From Myxococcota bacterium (GTDB taxonomy: Bacteria > Myxococcota_A > UBA796 > CAJQPC01), in contig JAKLKE010000003.1 of assembly GCA_023150775.1 (NCBI GenBank), positions 1-64,000 on the forward strand: a stretch of DNA of 64,000 nt, written 5' to 3'. The first letter of the stretch is position 1, and each line of letters begins with the position of its first letter. Shown here one piece after another: positions 36,569 to 49,224 of the stretch. The notes below the pieces were generated by a model. The model was not told the origin of the DNA and ran no database searches. It saw only the letters and a list, made by a program, of their open reading frames with translations. The translations under genes were made by a program, and so were the position numbers.

Positions 36569-37579
36569 TTACGGGGTCTTCACGCGCTCAAAGACCTGCT
36601 TGATGACCCGATCCGCGTCGAGATCATCGGCCTCAGCCTCGTAGGTCAAGAGCACGCGGTGGCGGAGCACGTCGGGCCCGATGGCCTTCACGTTGTCCGG
36701 GGTGACGAAGGCGCGGCCGTTGATCAGCGCGTGGGCGCGGGCGCAGGACGAGAGCGCCAAGGTGGCCCGGGGTGAGGCGCCGAACTGAATCGCCCGGGCG
36801 AGCTCGGGGCTTAAACGTTCGGGATGCCGCGTCGCCATGACCAGATCGACGATGTAGTCGGCGACTACATCTTCCATCCACAGCTCCTTCGTGAGCTGCT
36901 GGGCGGCGAGGAGCTCTTGCCCGCTCCACACGGCCTCGACGACCTGCTCGGCCTGGGTGGCGCGGCGCAGGATCTCCCGCTCTTCGTCTCGGCTGGGATA
37001 GCCCACGCGCAGCTTCATCAAGAAGCGGTCCACCTGGGCTTCAGGCAGGGGGTAGGTGCCCTCTTGCTCGATGGGGTTCTGGGTGGCCAAGACGAAGAAG
37101 GGCCGGGGCAGCGGGTAGGTGGCCTCGCCGATGGTGACCTGGCGCTCTTGCATCGCCTCCAGCAAGGCCGACTGCACCTTCGCCGGGGCGCGGTTGATCT
37201 CGTCCGCCAACAGGAGGTTCGCGAAGACCGGCCCACGGCGCGTCGAGAAGCTGCCCGAGCGCGGGTCGTAGATCTGGGTGCCGATGACGTCGGCGGGGAG
37301 CAGATCCGGGGTGAACTGCACCCGGGAGAAGGTCGTGTGAAGGGCCTGGGCCAAGGTCTTCACCGCCGTCGTCTTCGCCAGGCCGGGCACCCCCTCCAAG
37401 AGCAGGTGCCCATCGGCGAGGAGCCCGATGAGCAGGCGGTCGATCATGTACCGCTGCCCGACGACGACCTTGTCTAGCTCGGTCCGGATGACGTCGAGAC
37501 GAGGTTTGAGCTGGTTCACCCGCTCTTGCAAGGCGGCGATGCGCTCTTGGGCGAGCTGCGACGTGCTCATGAGGGACAC
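36569..37579 (-). CDS. MoxR-family AAA+ ATPase
   Basis: GHLLLEGVPGLAKTTAVKTLA Walker A; LLADEINRAPAKVQSALLEAMQERQVTI Walker B; FVLATQNPIEQEGTYPLPEAQVDRF. Confidence 0.95.
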   Translation of the reverse strand: MSLMSTSQLAQERIAALQERVNQLKPRLDVIRTELDKVVVGQRYMIDRLLIGLLADGHLLLEGVPGLAKTTAVKTLAQALHTTFSRVQFTPDLLPADVIGTQIYDPRSGSFSTRRGPVFANLLLADEINRAPAKVQSALLEAMQERQVTIGEATYPLPRPFFVLATQNPIEQEGTYPLPEAQVDRFLMKLRVGYPSRDEEREILRRATQAEQVVEAVWSGQELLAAQQLTKELWMEDVVADYIVDLVMATRHPERLSPELARAIQFGASPRATLALSSCARAHALINGRAFVTPDNVKAIGPDVLRHRVLLTYEAEADDLDADRVIKQVFERVKTP

Positions 37580-37584
37580 TCTCC

Positions 37585-38724
37585 TTAGCTGCTCAGCCGG
37601 TCGAAGAAGTCACGCCAGAAGCCCTTCTCGCCGCCGACCTTGCCCGTCTGCAGCTCGGCCAGCTCACGAATCAGCTCCTCTTCCCGAGGAGAGAGCTTCT
37701 TGGGCACCTCTACGACGACCTGCACCAGTTGATTGCCTTGGCCGCGCCCGTTCACCCCAGCGATGCCTTTGCCCTTGAGCGTGAACACCTTGCCGGAGGG
37801 CGTGGCCCGGGGGATCTCCAGGGCCTCTTCGCCGTTCACCGTGGGCACCTTGATCTCGGCGCCGAGGCAGGCCTGGGGGTAACTCACGGGCACCTGGCAG
37901 AAGACGTTGAGGCCCTCACGCTTGAAGAGCTCGTGCTCTTTGACCTGGATGGTGACGTAGAGATCGCCGGACGGCGCCCCAGCGTCGCCGAAGTCGCCTT
38001 TGCCGCCCAGGCGAAGCTGGTTGCCGGTGTCGACGCCGCCGGGGATGGTCACGGTGAGCTTCTCGCTCGCCCGCACCCGGCCCCGGCCCGAGCAGTCGCG
38101 GCAAGGGTCGCTGATGGTCTTGCCTTGGCCTCGGCAGGCCGGGCAGACCGTGCGGATACGCAAAAACATCTGCTGCTGGAGCACCTCACCCACACCGCCG
38201 CAGGTGGCGCAGGTGACGGGTTTTGAGCCCGGCTTCGCGCCGCTGCCGTTGCAGCCGCCGCAGAGCGCGTTGCGGGTGATCTCCACCTCTTTCTGACAGC
38301 CTTTGACGGCCTCCATAAACTCCAGGCGCATGGCGAGCTCAAGGTCTTGGCCTTGACGCGCCGCGCCGCGCCCGCCCCGCCGACCGCCGCCGCCCCCGAA
38401 GAGGTCGCCGAAGATGTCGCCGAAGTGGGAGAAGATGTCGCCCATGTCCTGGGCGCCAGGGTTGTAGCCCTGGCCGCGCAGGCCATCGAAGCCGTGACGG
38501 TCATACGTGGCGCGTTTTTGGTCGTCCGAGAGCACGTCGTAGGCCTCGGAGAGCTCCTTAAACTTGGCCTCGGCCTCGGGGTTGTCGGGGTTGCGGTCGG
38601 GATGGTACTGCATCGCCAGCTTACGGAACGCCTTCTTGAGCGTCGCCGCGTCGGCGTCCCGAGGCACACCGAGCACCTCGTAGTAGTCACGCTTGCTGTC
38701 CACTGGCTGCCTCCGAATCGTCAC
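37585..38724 (-). CDS. dnaJ: chaperone protein DnaJ
   Basis: [53 protein letters not shown]; four CxxCxGxG-type zinc motifs. Confidence 0.96.
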   Translation of the reverse strand: MTIRRQPVDSKRDYYEVLGVPRDADAATLKKAFRKLAMQYHPDRNPDNPEAEAKFKELSEAYDVLSDDQKRATYDRHGFDGLRGQGYNPGAQDMGDIFSHFGDIFGDLFGGGGGRRGGRGAARQGQDLELAMRLEFMEAVKGCQKEVEITRNALCGGCNGSGAKPGSKPVTCATCGGVGEVLQQQMFLRIRTVCPACRGQGKTISDPCRDCSGRGRVRASEKLTVTIPGGVDTGNQLRLGGKGDFGDAGAPSGDLYVTIQVKEHELFKREGLNVFCQVPVSYPQACLGAEIKVPTVNGEEALEIPRATPSGKVFTLKGKGIAGVNGRGQGNQLVQVVVEVPKKLSPREEELIRELAELQTGKVGGEKGFWRDFFDRLSS

Positions 38725-38783
38725 GCCCAGAGCGCAGGAGGCCCCGGCTTATGCCGAGGCCGCTGCGATCACCGGGGGTTTGC

Positions 38784-40688
<1,905 letters not shown>

Positions 40689-40708
40689 AAATCAGCGTCC
40701 TCTTAGTG

Positions 40709-40730
40709 GCCGGGGCGTTTTATCCCCGGC
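40709..40730 (-). promoter_or_regulatory. 7-bp stem-loop in dnaK 5' leader
   Basis: GCCGGGG (40709-40715) / CCCCGGC (40724-40730) with 8-nt A/T-rich loop, 20 nt upstream of the dnaK start. Confidence 0.45.
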
Positions 40731-41130
40731 TCGGCTGGAGTTTTCTGGAAGCTGGCCTGGCTTCGTTGGGGGGAGCCGGCCTCACGACGCATGAGCTAAT
40801 CGCGACCCCCTGCCCGTCAAGCGTCGCGTTTTCGCGGCCTGATCCGCCAGGGGAGCGGAGCGCGGGCAAGGTAATCCCAAGGTCGGTCGCGTCAATGGCC
40901 CCACGCAGCTCAAGCCAAGGCTGTCGCGCTCACCACGACCTATATGTCACGACCGAGGCGGCCCTAGGCGCCAGGATCCGCTCAGTGACATGATCCACAG
41001 GCGCGGCACACCGCTTGCATCCTCTCGCTGCGTGACCCCGGCGGGGCTGACAAACACCCTGCCCTGACCTGCTCCGACGGGGTCCGGAGGCGCGTGCTGG
41101 AGCTGGCCACACGTCGTCTCTCACAAGATC

Positions 41131-41159
41131 CGCCGCGCGCTTCGTCGCGCGGCGTTTTT
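41131..41159 (+). terminator. orphan Rho-independent terminator upstream of groES
   Basis: CGCCGCGCG-cttcgt-CGCGCGGCG followed by TTTTT; no convincing CDS ends before it on the + strand. Confidence 0.8.
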
Positions 41160-41333
41160 GTTCCTTGGGCCACGGCGGCCCGAGGGGGGTTGACCAGGAC
41201 GCGCACGGTTTTTTGCCGTGAGGGCTTGCCGCCCTCTGGGCTCGTGCCTACCCGTTGCCCTCGAAAACAGACCCCTCGTGAGCCCCGGCTCGCGTCTACG
41301 CAACAAGACAACATCGTATCTGGAGGAACTCCC

Positions 41334-41621
41334 ATGGCCTTCACCCCTCTTCATGACCGTGTGCTCCTCAAGCGCGTGAGCGCAGAAGTTCGCTCCTCCG
41401 GCGGCCTTTACATCCCCGAGTCCGCCAAAGAGAAGCCCCAGCAGGCCACCGTCGTCGCCGTAGGCCCCGGCCGCCGTCAGACCGACGGCAGCGTCCGCGC
41501 CCTGAGCGTCAAGGTCGGCGACACCGTGCTCCTGGGCAAGTGGGTCGAGAACGAGATCAAGCTCGACGGTGAGGACCACATCGTCATCAAGGAAGAGGAC
41601 ATCCTCGCGATCATCAACTGA
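41334..41621 (+). CDS. groS: co-chaperonin GroES
   Basis: MAFTPLHDRVLLKRVSAEVRSSGGLYIPESAKEKPQQATVVAVGPGRR...DTVLLGKWVENEIKLDGEDHIVIKEEDILAII; SD ctggagg upstream. Confidence 0.97.
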   Translation: MAFTPLHDRVLLKRVSAEVRSSGGLYIPESAKEKPQQATVVAVGPGRRQTDGSVRALSVKVGDTVLLGKWVENEIKLDGEDHIVIKEEDILAIIN

Positions 41622-41678
41622 TGAGCCGCTGAGCGACCTTCCCTTCTTCACGATTCATCCTTCACAGGAGACAGTTTC

Positions 41679-43352
<1,674 letters not shown>

Positions 43353-43383
43353 TCCTCCCCTCCCCCCTTCGCTCCAACAAGCC

Positions 43384-43411
43384 CCCCGATCGGCCTCGCG
43401 CCGGTCGGGGT
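43384..43411 (+). terminator. probable terminator hairpin after groL
   Basis: CCCCGATCGGC-ctcgc-GCCGGTCGGGG imperfect stem followed by TGTTCTGTCTTT. Confidence 0.55.
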
Positions 43412-43451
43412 GTTCTGTCTTTGCAGCGCAGGATTCGGTTATGCTGGGCCG

Positions 43452-43859
43452 ATGCTGAGCCTGCTCCTCCTCACCGCCGGGTTCGCCTGGGCTGAGCCCG
43501 ACCCCGCCCGGATGTTACGCGACGACCGCGTGGTGACGACGGGGCCCGTAGACGCCACGGCGCAGCTCGGCCTCGTCGTGTGGCGTGAGCTCGTGTCCCC
43601 GGGCGACGGCGCCCGCTGCCCGCTGCGCCCGTCGTGCTCGGGTTACTCTCGGCAGGCCGTGGGGCGCGACGGGCTGATCGGGGGTATTGTGCTCACCTTC
43701 GATCGCCTCCTGCGCGACTCCAACCCCTCCGCTTACCCCTTGGCGCCTGATGGGCTTCATTTCTCCGATCCGCTGCACAGCCACCTGCCTGCTGGTGAGC
43801 TCCTTCTGGGCGGGGCCTGCCGACGCAGCCGAGCCGACGGCGCTGACCTCTGCCTCTGA
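43452..43859 (+). CDS. YidD-domain protein with N-terminal signal sequence
   Basis: CPLRPSCSGYSRQAVGRDGLIGGIVLTFDRLLRD matches YidD CPxxPTCSxYAxxA...GxxxGxxLxxxRL signature; preceded by MLSLLLLTAGFAWA. Confidence 0.78.
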   Translation: MLSLLLLTAGFAWAEPDPARMLRDDRVVTTGPVDATAQLGLVVWRELVSPGDGARCPLRPSCSGYSRQAVGRDGLIGGIVLTFDRLLRDSNPSAYPLAPDGLHFSDPLHSHLPAGELLLGGACRRSRADGADLCL

Positions 43860-44736
43860 GCTCACCCTTCAGACCGCCTCAGATCCCGTGCCCCTGCTCA
43901 ACGAGCTGGCCCGGCGTGAGGACTGGCAGGGGCTGCACACCGAGGCGATCCGTGCCCGCTTTCATGAGGCCTTGAGCCCGGCGGTGCTGGCCGAGGTGGA
44001 CTACCTCGACGCCTTGGCCATCCGTGAGCTGGGTGACCCCCAGCGTAGCCTCGCCGAGATGGAGCGCCTTCGGGGCACCCCCGGGCCTGTGGGTGAGCTG
44101 GCGGAGCTGGCCATCGCTGAGGCCTGGGTGGGCATCTTGCCTCGGCAAGGTGTGGGGATGTACCAGGGATATCTGAGCGAGCGCCCCGATGGGCTCTACC
44201 GCGACTGGGCCGCGTACCAGGCCACGGTGGGCTTGGCGCAAGACGGCTACTTCTCGATGGCGCTCACCCAGGCCGAGGCCACGGGGCTCACGCTCAGCCC
44301 CGAGGCGAGCCTGATGTTGACCGATCCCGGTCGGTTTAAGCGGCCGCTGGTCGCCGCGGCGCTCTCGGGGGGCTTGCCCGGCGCGGGGCAGCTCTACGCG
44401 CGCCAGCCCCAGGAGGCCCTGTCGGCGCTCACCGTGAACGCGCTCTTCGCCACGGGCATGATCCTCGCCGCCCGAGAGCGCCAGTGGACGGCCTTGGGTG
44501 TGGCGGGCTTCTTCGGCGTCGGCTTTTACTTCGGGAACATCTACGGGGCCGCCGACGCGGCGATCCGCCACAACCGCGCCCTGCGCGACGACGTGGTGCG
44601 TAGCCTCGACCCGCTCGCGCCGCCGCCGCCGCGCCTGCCCGAGCGTGTCCCACCGGCGCCGCTCCCCCCTGCGCCGATCCCCGCTGCGCCGATCCCCTCT
44701 GAGCTGAGCCCCCCCGCCGTGGAGCCGAGCCCGTGA
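43750..44736 (+). CDS. TPR-like / DUF5683-like secreted membrane protein
   Basis: Signal MGFISPIRCTATCLLVSSFWAGPADAAE; SGGLPGAGQLYARQPQEALSALTVNALFATGMI; overlaps YidD ORF by 110 nt in another frame. Confidence 0.7.
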   Translation: MGFISPIRCTATCLLVSSFWAGPADAAEPTALTSASELTLQTASDPVPLLNELARREDWQGLHTEAIRARFHEALSPAVLAEVDYLDALAIRELGDPQRSLAEMERLRGTPGPVGELAELAIAEAWVGILPRQGVGMYQGYLSERPDGLYRDWAAYQATVGLAQDGYFSMALTQAEATGLTLSPEASLMLTDPGRFKRPLVAAALSGGLPGAGQLYARQPQEALSALTVNALFATGMILAARERQWTALGVAGFFGVGFYFGNIYGAADAAIRHNRALRDDVVRSLDPLAPPPPRLPERVPPAPLPPAPIPAAPIPSELSPPAVEPSP

Positions 44737-46292
44737 TCACCCTCCCCCGCCTGCTCGCCGCGATCACCTCGGGGCTCCTGCTCTACGTCATCTCGCCCCC
44801 GATGAACCTACATTTTCTGCACTGGGTCTCGTTTGTGCCCTTGCTGCTGGTGATGCGGGAGGACGACCCCAAGGGCAACTTTATGCTCGGCTGGCTCGCG
44901 GGCTACAGCGCCGTGAGCACGCTGTTCTTCTGGTTGGCCGAGTCGATCATCCGCTTCTCGAACATCCCGGCGTTTCTGAGCCTGCAGGTGGTGCACCTCT
45001 TCGCCTTCGCCGTGGGCTTGCCCTACGCCATCGTGTTCCCCCTCGCCCCGCGCCTGCGCCGGGTGTTTGGGGTGGGCTGGGTGTTCTTTTTGCCCGCGGT
45101 GCAGGTGGCCGTCGAGTTCGTGACCCCGGCCTTGTTCCCCTACTTTCAGGGCGTGAGCCAGTACCGTGTGGCCCCGGCGTGGCAGCTCGCCTCGGTGACC
45201 GGCGTGTACGGCGTCACCTACCTCGTCATGCTCACGAACTGCGCCGTGGCCGAGCTGATCATCGCCACCCGCGCCGGGGAGCGCCCCAACCTGCGGGCCT
45301 TGGGCGCCGTCGTGGGCCTGTTCTTGGGCAACCTGGCCTTCGGCGCCTGGCGCGCCGCCGAGGTAGACGCCGCCGTGGCGGCCATGCCACGCATCAAGGT
45401 CAGCCAGATTCAGCAAGGCATCACCATGGAGGAGCGGATGCAGAGCTCCCCGGGTGAGGCGATGATGTCGTGGGTGAAGGCCAGCGAGCAGCTTCGGGGC
45501 CAGAAGGTAGACCTCGTGATCTGGCCTGAAGGCGCCACACCCTACGACCCGCGCATCGCCAAGGTCGGCCAGCGCATGACCTACCTCGCCAAGTACATCG
45601 ACGCGCCCATCGTCTTCGGCGGCGGCTACGTCGAAGAGAAGGTGAGCCCGATCTCCGGCGAGCCCTACTACGAGCAGCGCAACTCGATCTACCTGATGGA
45701 TCGCCAAGGGGAGCTGGTCACCCGCTACGACAAGATGGTGCCCCTGCCCTTCGGCGAGTACCTGCCCGGCGCCGAGACCTTCCCGATCTTACGCGAGTGG
45801 ATCCGGGGCCCCGGCAACTTCAAGGCCGGTGAGGTGCCCGTGGTGTTCTCTCTGCCCGACCGGCCGGAGATCACCTTCACCACGCCGATCTGCTACGAGG
45901 CGATCCTCTCGCGGCTGGTGCGCACCCAGCTCTCGGACGGGCAGCTCATGGTGAACGTCACCAACGACGGCTGGTTCGGCGACACCTCGGCCCCACACCA
46001 GCACGCCATGCTCTCCGCCGTGCGCGCGGTCGAGCTGGGGGTGCCGATCGTGCGCATCGCCTACACCGGCGTGTCGATGCGCATCTCGCCCACAGGCAAG
46101 ATCGAGGACGAGACCACACCCTTCACCGACGTGCTGCGGGTGATCGAGACGCCCGTAGGCCGCGTGCCGACGGTGTACTCGAAGATCGGCGACACCTACG
46201 CCTGGCTGAACCTCGCCGGGGTGATCGCCGGGTTTGTGCTCTTCAGACGCCGCTCGCTGGCGAATGTCACACCGCCCACCGCCTCGTCGTAA
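44733..46292 (+). CDS. lnt: apolipoprotein N-acyltransferase
   Basis: Multi-TM N-terminus; CN-hydrolase motifs LVIWPEGATPYDP, YDKMVPLPFGEYLPG, ICYEAILSRLVR, VNVTNDGWFGDTSAPHQHAMLSAVRAVELG. Confidence 0.93.
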   Translation: MITLPRLLAAITSGLLLYVISPPMNLHFLHWVSFVPLLLVMREDDPKGNFMLGWLAGYSAVSTLFFWLAESIIRFSNIPAFLSLQVVHLFAFAVGLPYAIVFPLAPRLRRVFGVGWVFFLPAVQVAVEFVTPALFPYFQGVSQYRVAPAWQLASVTGVYGVTYLVMLTNCAVAELIIATRAGERPNLRALGAVVGLFLGNLAFGAWRAAEVDAAVAAMPRIKVSQIQQGITMEERMQSSPGEAMMSWVKASEQLRGQKVDLVIWPEGATPYDPRIAKVGQRMTYLAKYIDAPIVFGGGYVEEKVSPISGEPYYEQRNSIYLMDRQGELVTRYDKMVPLPFGEYLPGAETFPILREWIRGPGNFKAGEVPVVFSLPDRPEITFTTPICYEAILSRLVRTQLSDGQLMVNVTNDGWFGDTSAPHQHAMLSAVRAVELGVPIVRIAYTGVSMRISPTGKIEDETTPFTDVLRVIETPVGRVPTVYSKIGDTYAWLNLAGVIAGFVLFRRRSLANVTPPTASS

Positions 46293-46313
46293 GCCTCGGA
46301 CAGGACCCCACCC

Positions 46314-46841
46314 ATGGGCGATGCCGAGATCAGCGACGAGGAGCTCATGTTGCGCGTGCAAAACGGTGACGAGCGGAGCTATGAGGTGCTCTTTGAGCGC
46401 CACTCCCGCGCCGTGCACGGGCTCTTGCGCAGAAGCGGTGAGCCGCCCGAGCGCGCCGCCGAGCTCTTCCAAGACACCTGGCTCAAGGTGTACCGGGGCC
46501 GCGCCACCTACCAGCCGGGGCAGCGGTTTCGCTCGTGGCTGTTCGGCATCGCGCTGAACACCCGCCGCGACGCCGCCCGCCGGGCCGGGCGCACGATCCA
46601 CGAGGCTGAAGAGGACGTCAACCTCCCCACCCTTCGTGGCAACCCCGACCTCAAGCTCACCCTCGACGCGGCGATTGACTCCTTGCCCGACTCGCTGCGT
46701 GAGGCGTTCCTGTTGGGCGTGGTCTACGGCTTCGACCACAACGAGCTCGCCGGACAGCTCGGCGTGAGCCCCGACAACGCCCGCGCCCGCGTCTCCCGCG
46801 CCCGCGCCGCCCTGCGGGTGAAGCTCGGAGGTGAGGCGTGA
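46314..46841 (+). CDS. ECF-type RNA polymerase sigma factor
   Basis: DEELMLRVQNGDERSYEVLFERHSRAVHGLL...ELFQDTWLKVYRGRATYQPGQRFRSWLFGIALNTRRDAAR; LREAFLLGVVYGFDHNELAGQLGVSPDNARARVSRARAALR. Confidence 0.93.
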   Translation: MGDAEISDEELMLRVQNGDERSYEVLFERHSRAVHGLLRRSGEPPERAAELFQDTWLKVYRGRATYQPGQRFRSWLFGIALNTRRDAARRAGRTIHEAEEDVNLPTLRGNPDLKLTLDAAIDSLPDSLREAFLLGVVYGFDHNELAGQLGVSPDNARARVSRARAALRVKLGGEA

Positions 46842-47551
46842 ACACCCTCCCTCCTTGGCTCGCCGATGACGGCCCGCCCATGGACGACGCCACCCGCGCC
46901 GCCCTGGGTGAGGAGGCCGTCCCCGCCGAGCTCGCCGCGCGCACCCTTCAGGCCGTGCGTCGCGCCCGGGCAGAAGACGCCGCGCTCAGCCCCTCTTTCG
47001 CCCCGGCGAACCAGCCCTGGCGAGTCGGCGGTGTGGTCGCCCTCGCTGCGCTGGCCGCCGGGGCGCTCTTCGCTGTGCGCGGCGAAGATCCCGTCGGAGA
47101 CCCTTCCGCCCAGGTCGCCCGGGGCGACGCGGGCACGGCCCCGATGGTCCACCTCAAGCTCGCCGCCCGTCGTGGAGGCCAACTAGAGCGACTGCGCGAC
47201 GGCGCGCCCTTGGCCCCCGGCGATGAGCTGATGTTCCGCGTTCAGCTCGCCGCCGATGGGTATGTGGCCTTGGTGCGCGCCGACGCCGCCGGGGTGAACG
47301 TGCTGCACGTCACGCCCCAAGGCGCCGGTGAGGCTGACCTTCGACTGGGCGCTGATCCTCTGGCCTGGAGCGTCGATCCCGGCGACAAGAGCGGCGTCTT
47401 CGCCATCTTGAGCGCGTCGGAGCCCCTGCGCGCCGAGACGCTGCGGGACGAGCTTCGTGGGCTAGACCTCAGCTCCCCCACGGCGCTGTGCCGGGGAGCC
47501 TTGGCCTTGGGTTACCCCTGTGACGCCGCCTTTGTGGAGGTGTCGCCATGA
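46838..47551 (+). CDS. single-pass membrane protein with DUF4384-like C-terminus, candidate anti-sigma factor
   Basis: Overlaps sigma gene by 4 nt; one TM (VGGVVALAALAAGALFAV); LAPGDELMFRVQLAADGYVALVRADAAGVNVLHVTPQG resembles DUF4384. Confidence 0.7.
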   Translation: MNTLPPWLADDGPPMDDATRAALGEEAVPAELAARTLQAVRRARAEDAALSPSFAPANQPWRVGGVVALAALAAGALFAVRGEDPVGDPSAQVARGDAGTAPMVHLKLAARRGGQLERLRDGAPLAPGDELMFRVQLAADGYVALVRADAAGVNVLHVTPQGAGEADLRLGADPLAWSVDPGDKSGVFAILSASEPLRAETLRDELRGLDLSSPTALCRGALALGYPCDAAFVEVSP

Positions 47552-49191
47552 TGAGCGCGCTCCTCACCCTGGGCCTGGGCCTCTCCACGGCCTTCGCCGG
47601 AGAGCTCAAGGCCACGAGCGGCGGCGGTCTCGACGCCGTCTATGCGCCCCAGCGGGTCGCCGTGCTCATCGGCGTAGACAACTACTCCGATCCCGCGCTG
47701 CCTGATCTGCGCTTCGCCGCAAAAGACGCCCGGGATCTGGGCCGTGTCTTGCAGTCCCAAGAGGGCGGCGCCTTTGACCGGGTGTACGTCGTCACCGGCC
47801 CCGAGGCCACGTCTCGGGCGGCGATTCAGCGGGCGATCGACTCCGCCACGGCGGATCTCCAGCGCGACGACACCTTCGTGCTCTACCTCTCCGGCCACGG
47901 CACGCTCACCGTAGATCCGGCCCAAGGCACACGCCTGTGGTTCTTGCCGACGGACGGTCGCCTTGGCGACGCCGCGCGCACGGGGCTCAGCGTCGAGTGG
48001 TTAGAGACCCGGGTGAACGAGGTCGAGGCCCGGCGGCGGGTGCTCATCTTAGACACCTGCCACAACGGCCGCGACAAGTCCTCCCTCGATCCGGCCACGG
48101 CCTCGCTCTTGGAGTCGATGCGTGGGGAGCCCCCGGCGCCGCGCTCGCTGCGTGAGGTCTCGGAGTCCGAGGCCCGGCTCTACGCCGCGCAGTATTACCA
48201 GCCCGCCATGGAGGACAAAAACCTTCAGAACGGCGTGTACACCCACTTCTTGATCGAGGCGCTCACCTTGGGCGCCGGCAAGGCCGACCTCGATCGCGAC
48301 GGCCTCGTCGATGTGACCGAGGCCCACGAGTACGCCCGCGACCGCACGATCCACTTCACCGGCGGGATGCAGGTGCCCCGGGCCGAGTACCGCATCGTCG
48401 GCCGCGAAGAGATCTACCTCGCGGGCAGCGACGCCACCCGCTCCGCCGCCGAGCGCGCGCTCTTGGCCGCCACCGACGCCGTGCTCAACAACACCCGGGT
48501 GCTCATCGACGGCACCTCCCGCGGGGCCTTGCCCTCGCTCATCGCTGTGGAGCCCGGTCGGCACCAGCTCGTCTTGGAGAGCGACGCCGGCGAGGTGCTG
48601 CTCTCGCGCAGCCTGCGGGTCGAGGCCGGGGAGACGGTGATGTTGACCGACCTCTTCCCCACCGGCGACCCCCGCTGGGAGCTGTCCACCACCGCCGGCT
48701 TTCGTCAGGGCCCTGGCTTAGACACCTTCTCGCCTTGGGTGGGCGGGGTGGAGATCGGCCGTCGCCTGCAGACCAAACCCGTCGCGCGTTTTCGCCCCGA
48801 GCTGCACCTGCGCGCCGCCGCCGGGGCGGCCACCTTGCCCGTCGAGAACCTCAGCGACCCCACCTCGGTGCTCGGCGGTGAGCTGAGCCTCGGCGGCGTG
48901 GCGGCCTTTGAGCTGCGCTGGGTGCCGCTCTCATTGGGCCCGAGCCTCGACGCGGGCCTCCTGTGGCGCAGCTTCACCGGCTACACCGGCGCCGAGCTGC
49001 AGAGCGCCCCCACGGTGATCCCCGGCGCCCGCGCCACCCTACGCCTCGACGCGCCCGGTCAGGGCCAAGGCGGCACGGGCCAACTCGTCCTGCGCTACGA
49101 GGTGCGCGGATTGCCGTTCACCGTGGCCGAATCGCCGAGCTACGTCGTCGAGCAGGGCTTGGCCTTGGGCCTGTCCTTTGGTGGCCGCTGA
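47548..49191 (+). CDS. exported caspase-family (C14) protease with PEGA-like and putative beta-barrel C-terminal regions
   Basis: Signal LLTLGLGLSTAFAG; AVLIGVDNYSDPALPDLRFAAKDARDLGRVL; FVLYLSGHGTL (His); RRVLILDTCHNGRDKSS (Cys); TRVLIDGTSRGALPSLIAVEPGRHQLVLES PEGA-like. Confidence 0.88.
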   Translation: MMSALLTLGLGLSTAFAGELKATSGGGLDAVYAPQRVAVLIGVDNYSDPALPDLRFAAKDARDLGRVLQSQEGGAFDRVYVVTGPEATSRAAIQRAIDSATADLQRDDTFVLYLSGHGTLTVDPAQGTRLWFLPTDGRLGDAARTGLSVEWLETRVNEVEARRRVLILDTCHNGRDKSSLDPATASLLESMRGEPPAPRSLREVSESEARLYAAQYYQPAMEDKNLQNGVYTHFLIEALTLGAGKADLDRDGLVDVTEAHEYARDRTIHFTGGMQVPRAEYRIVGREEIYLAGSDATRSAAERALLAATDAVLNNTRVLIDGTSRGALPSLIAVEPGRHQLVLESDAGEVLLSRSLRVEAGETVMLTDLFPTGDPRWELSTTAGFRQGPGLDTFSPWVGGVEIGRRLQTKPVARFRPELHLRAAAGAATLPVENLSDPTSVLGGELSLGGVAAFELRWVPLSLGPSLDAGLLWRSFTGYTGAELQSAPTVIPGARATLRLDAPGQGQGGTGQLVLRYEVRGLPFTVAESPSYVVEQGLALGLSFGGR

Positions 49192-49224
49192 GCGGCTCCG
49201 CCCTCGACGCGGTATCGTGAAGGG

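Noticed and set aside
40900-41160. tRNA or 4.5S RNA before the orphan terminator
   Set aside because: No TψC-like GTTCRANNC with matching acceptor stem and no SRP GGTCAGG...GGAA core seen; left as unidentified RNA candidate.
41334-41621. CIRCE element expected near groESL
   Set aside because: No TTAGCACTC-N9-GAGTGCTAA-like repeat visible in 40690-41333.
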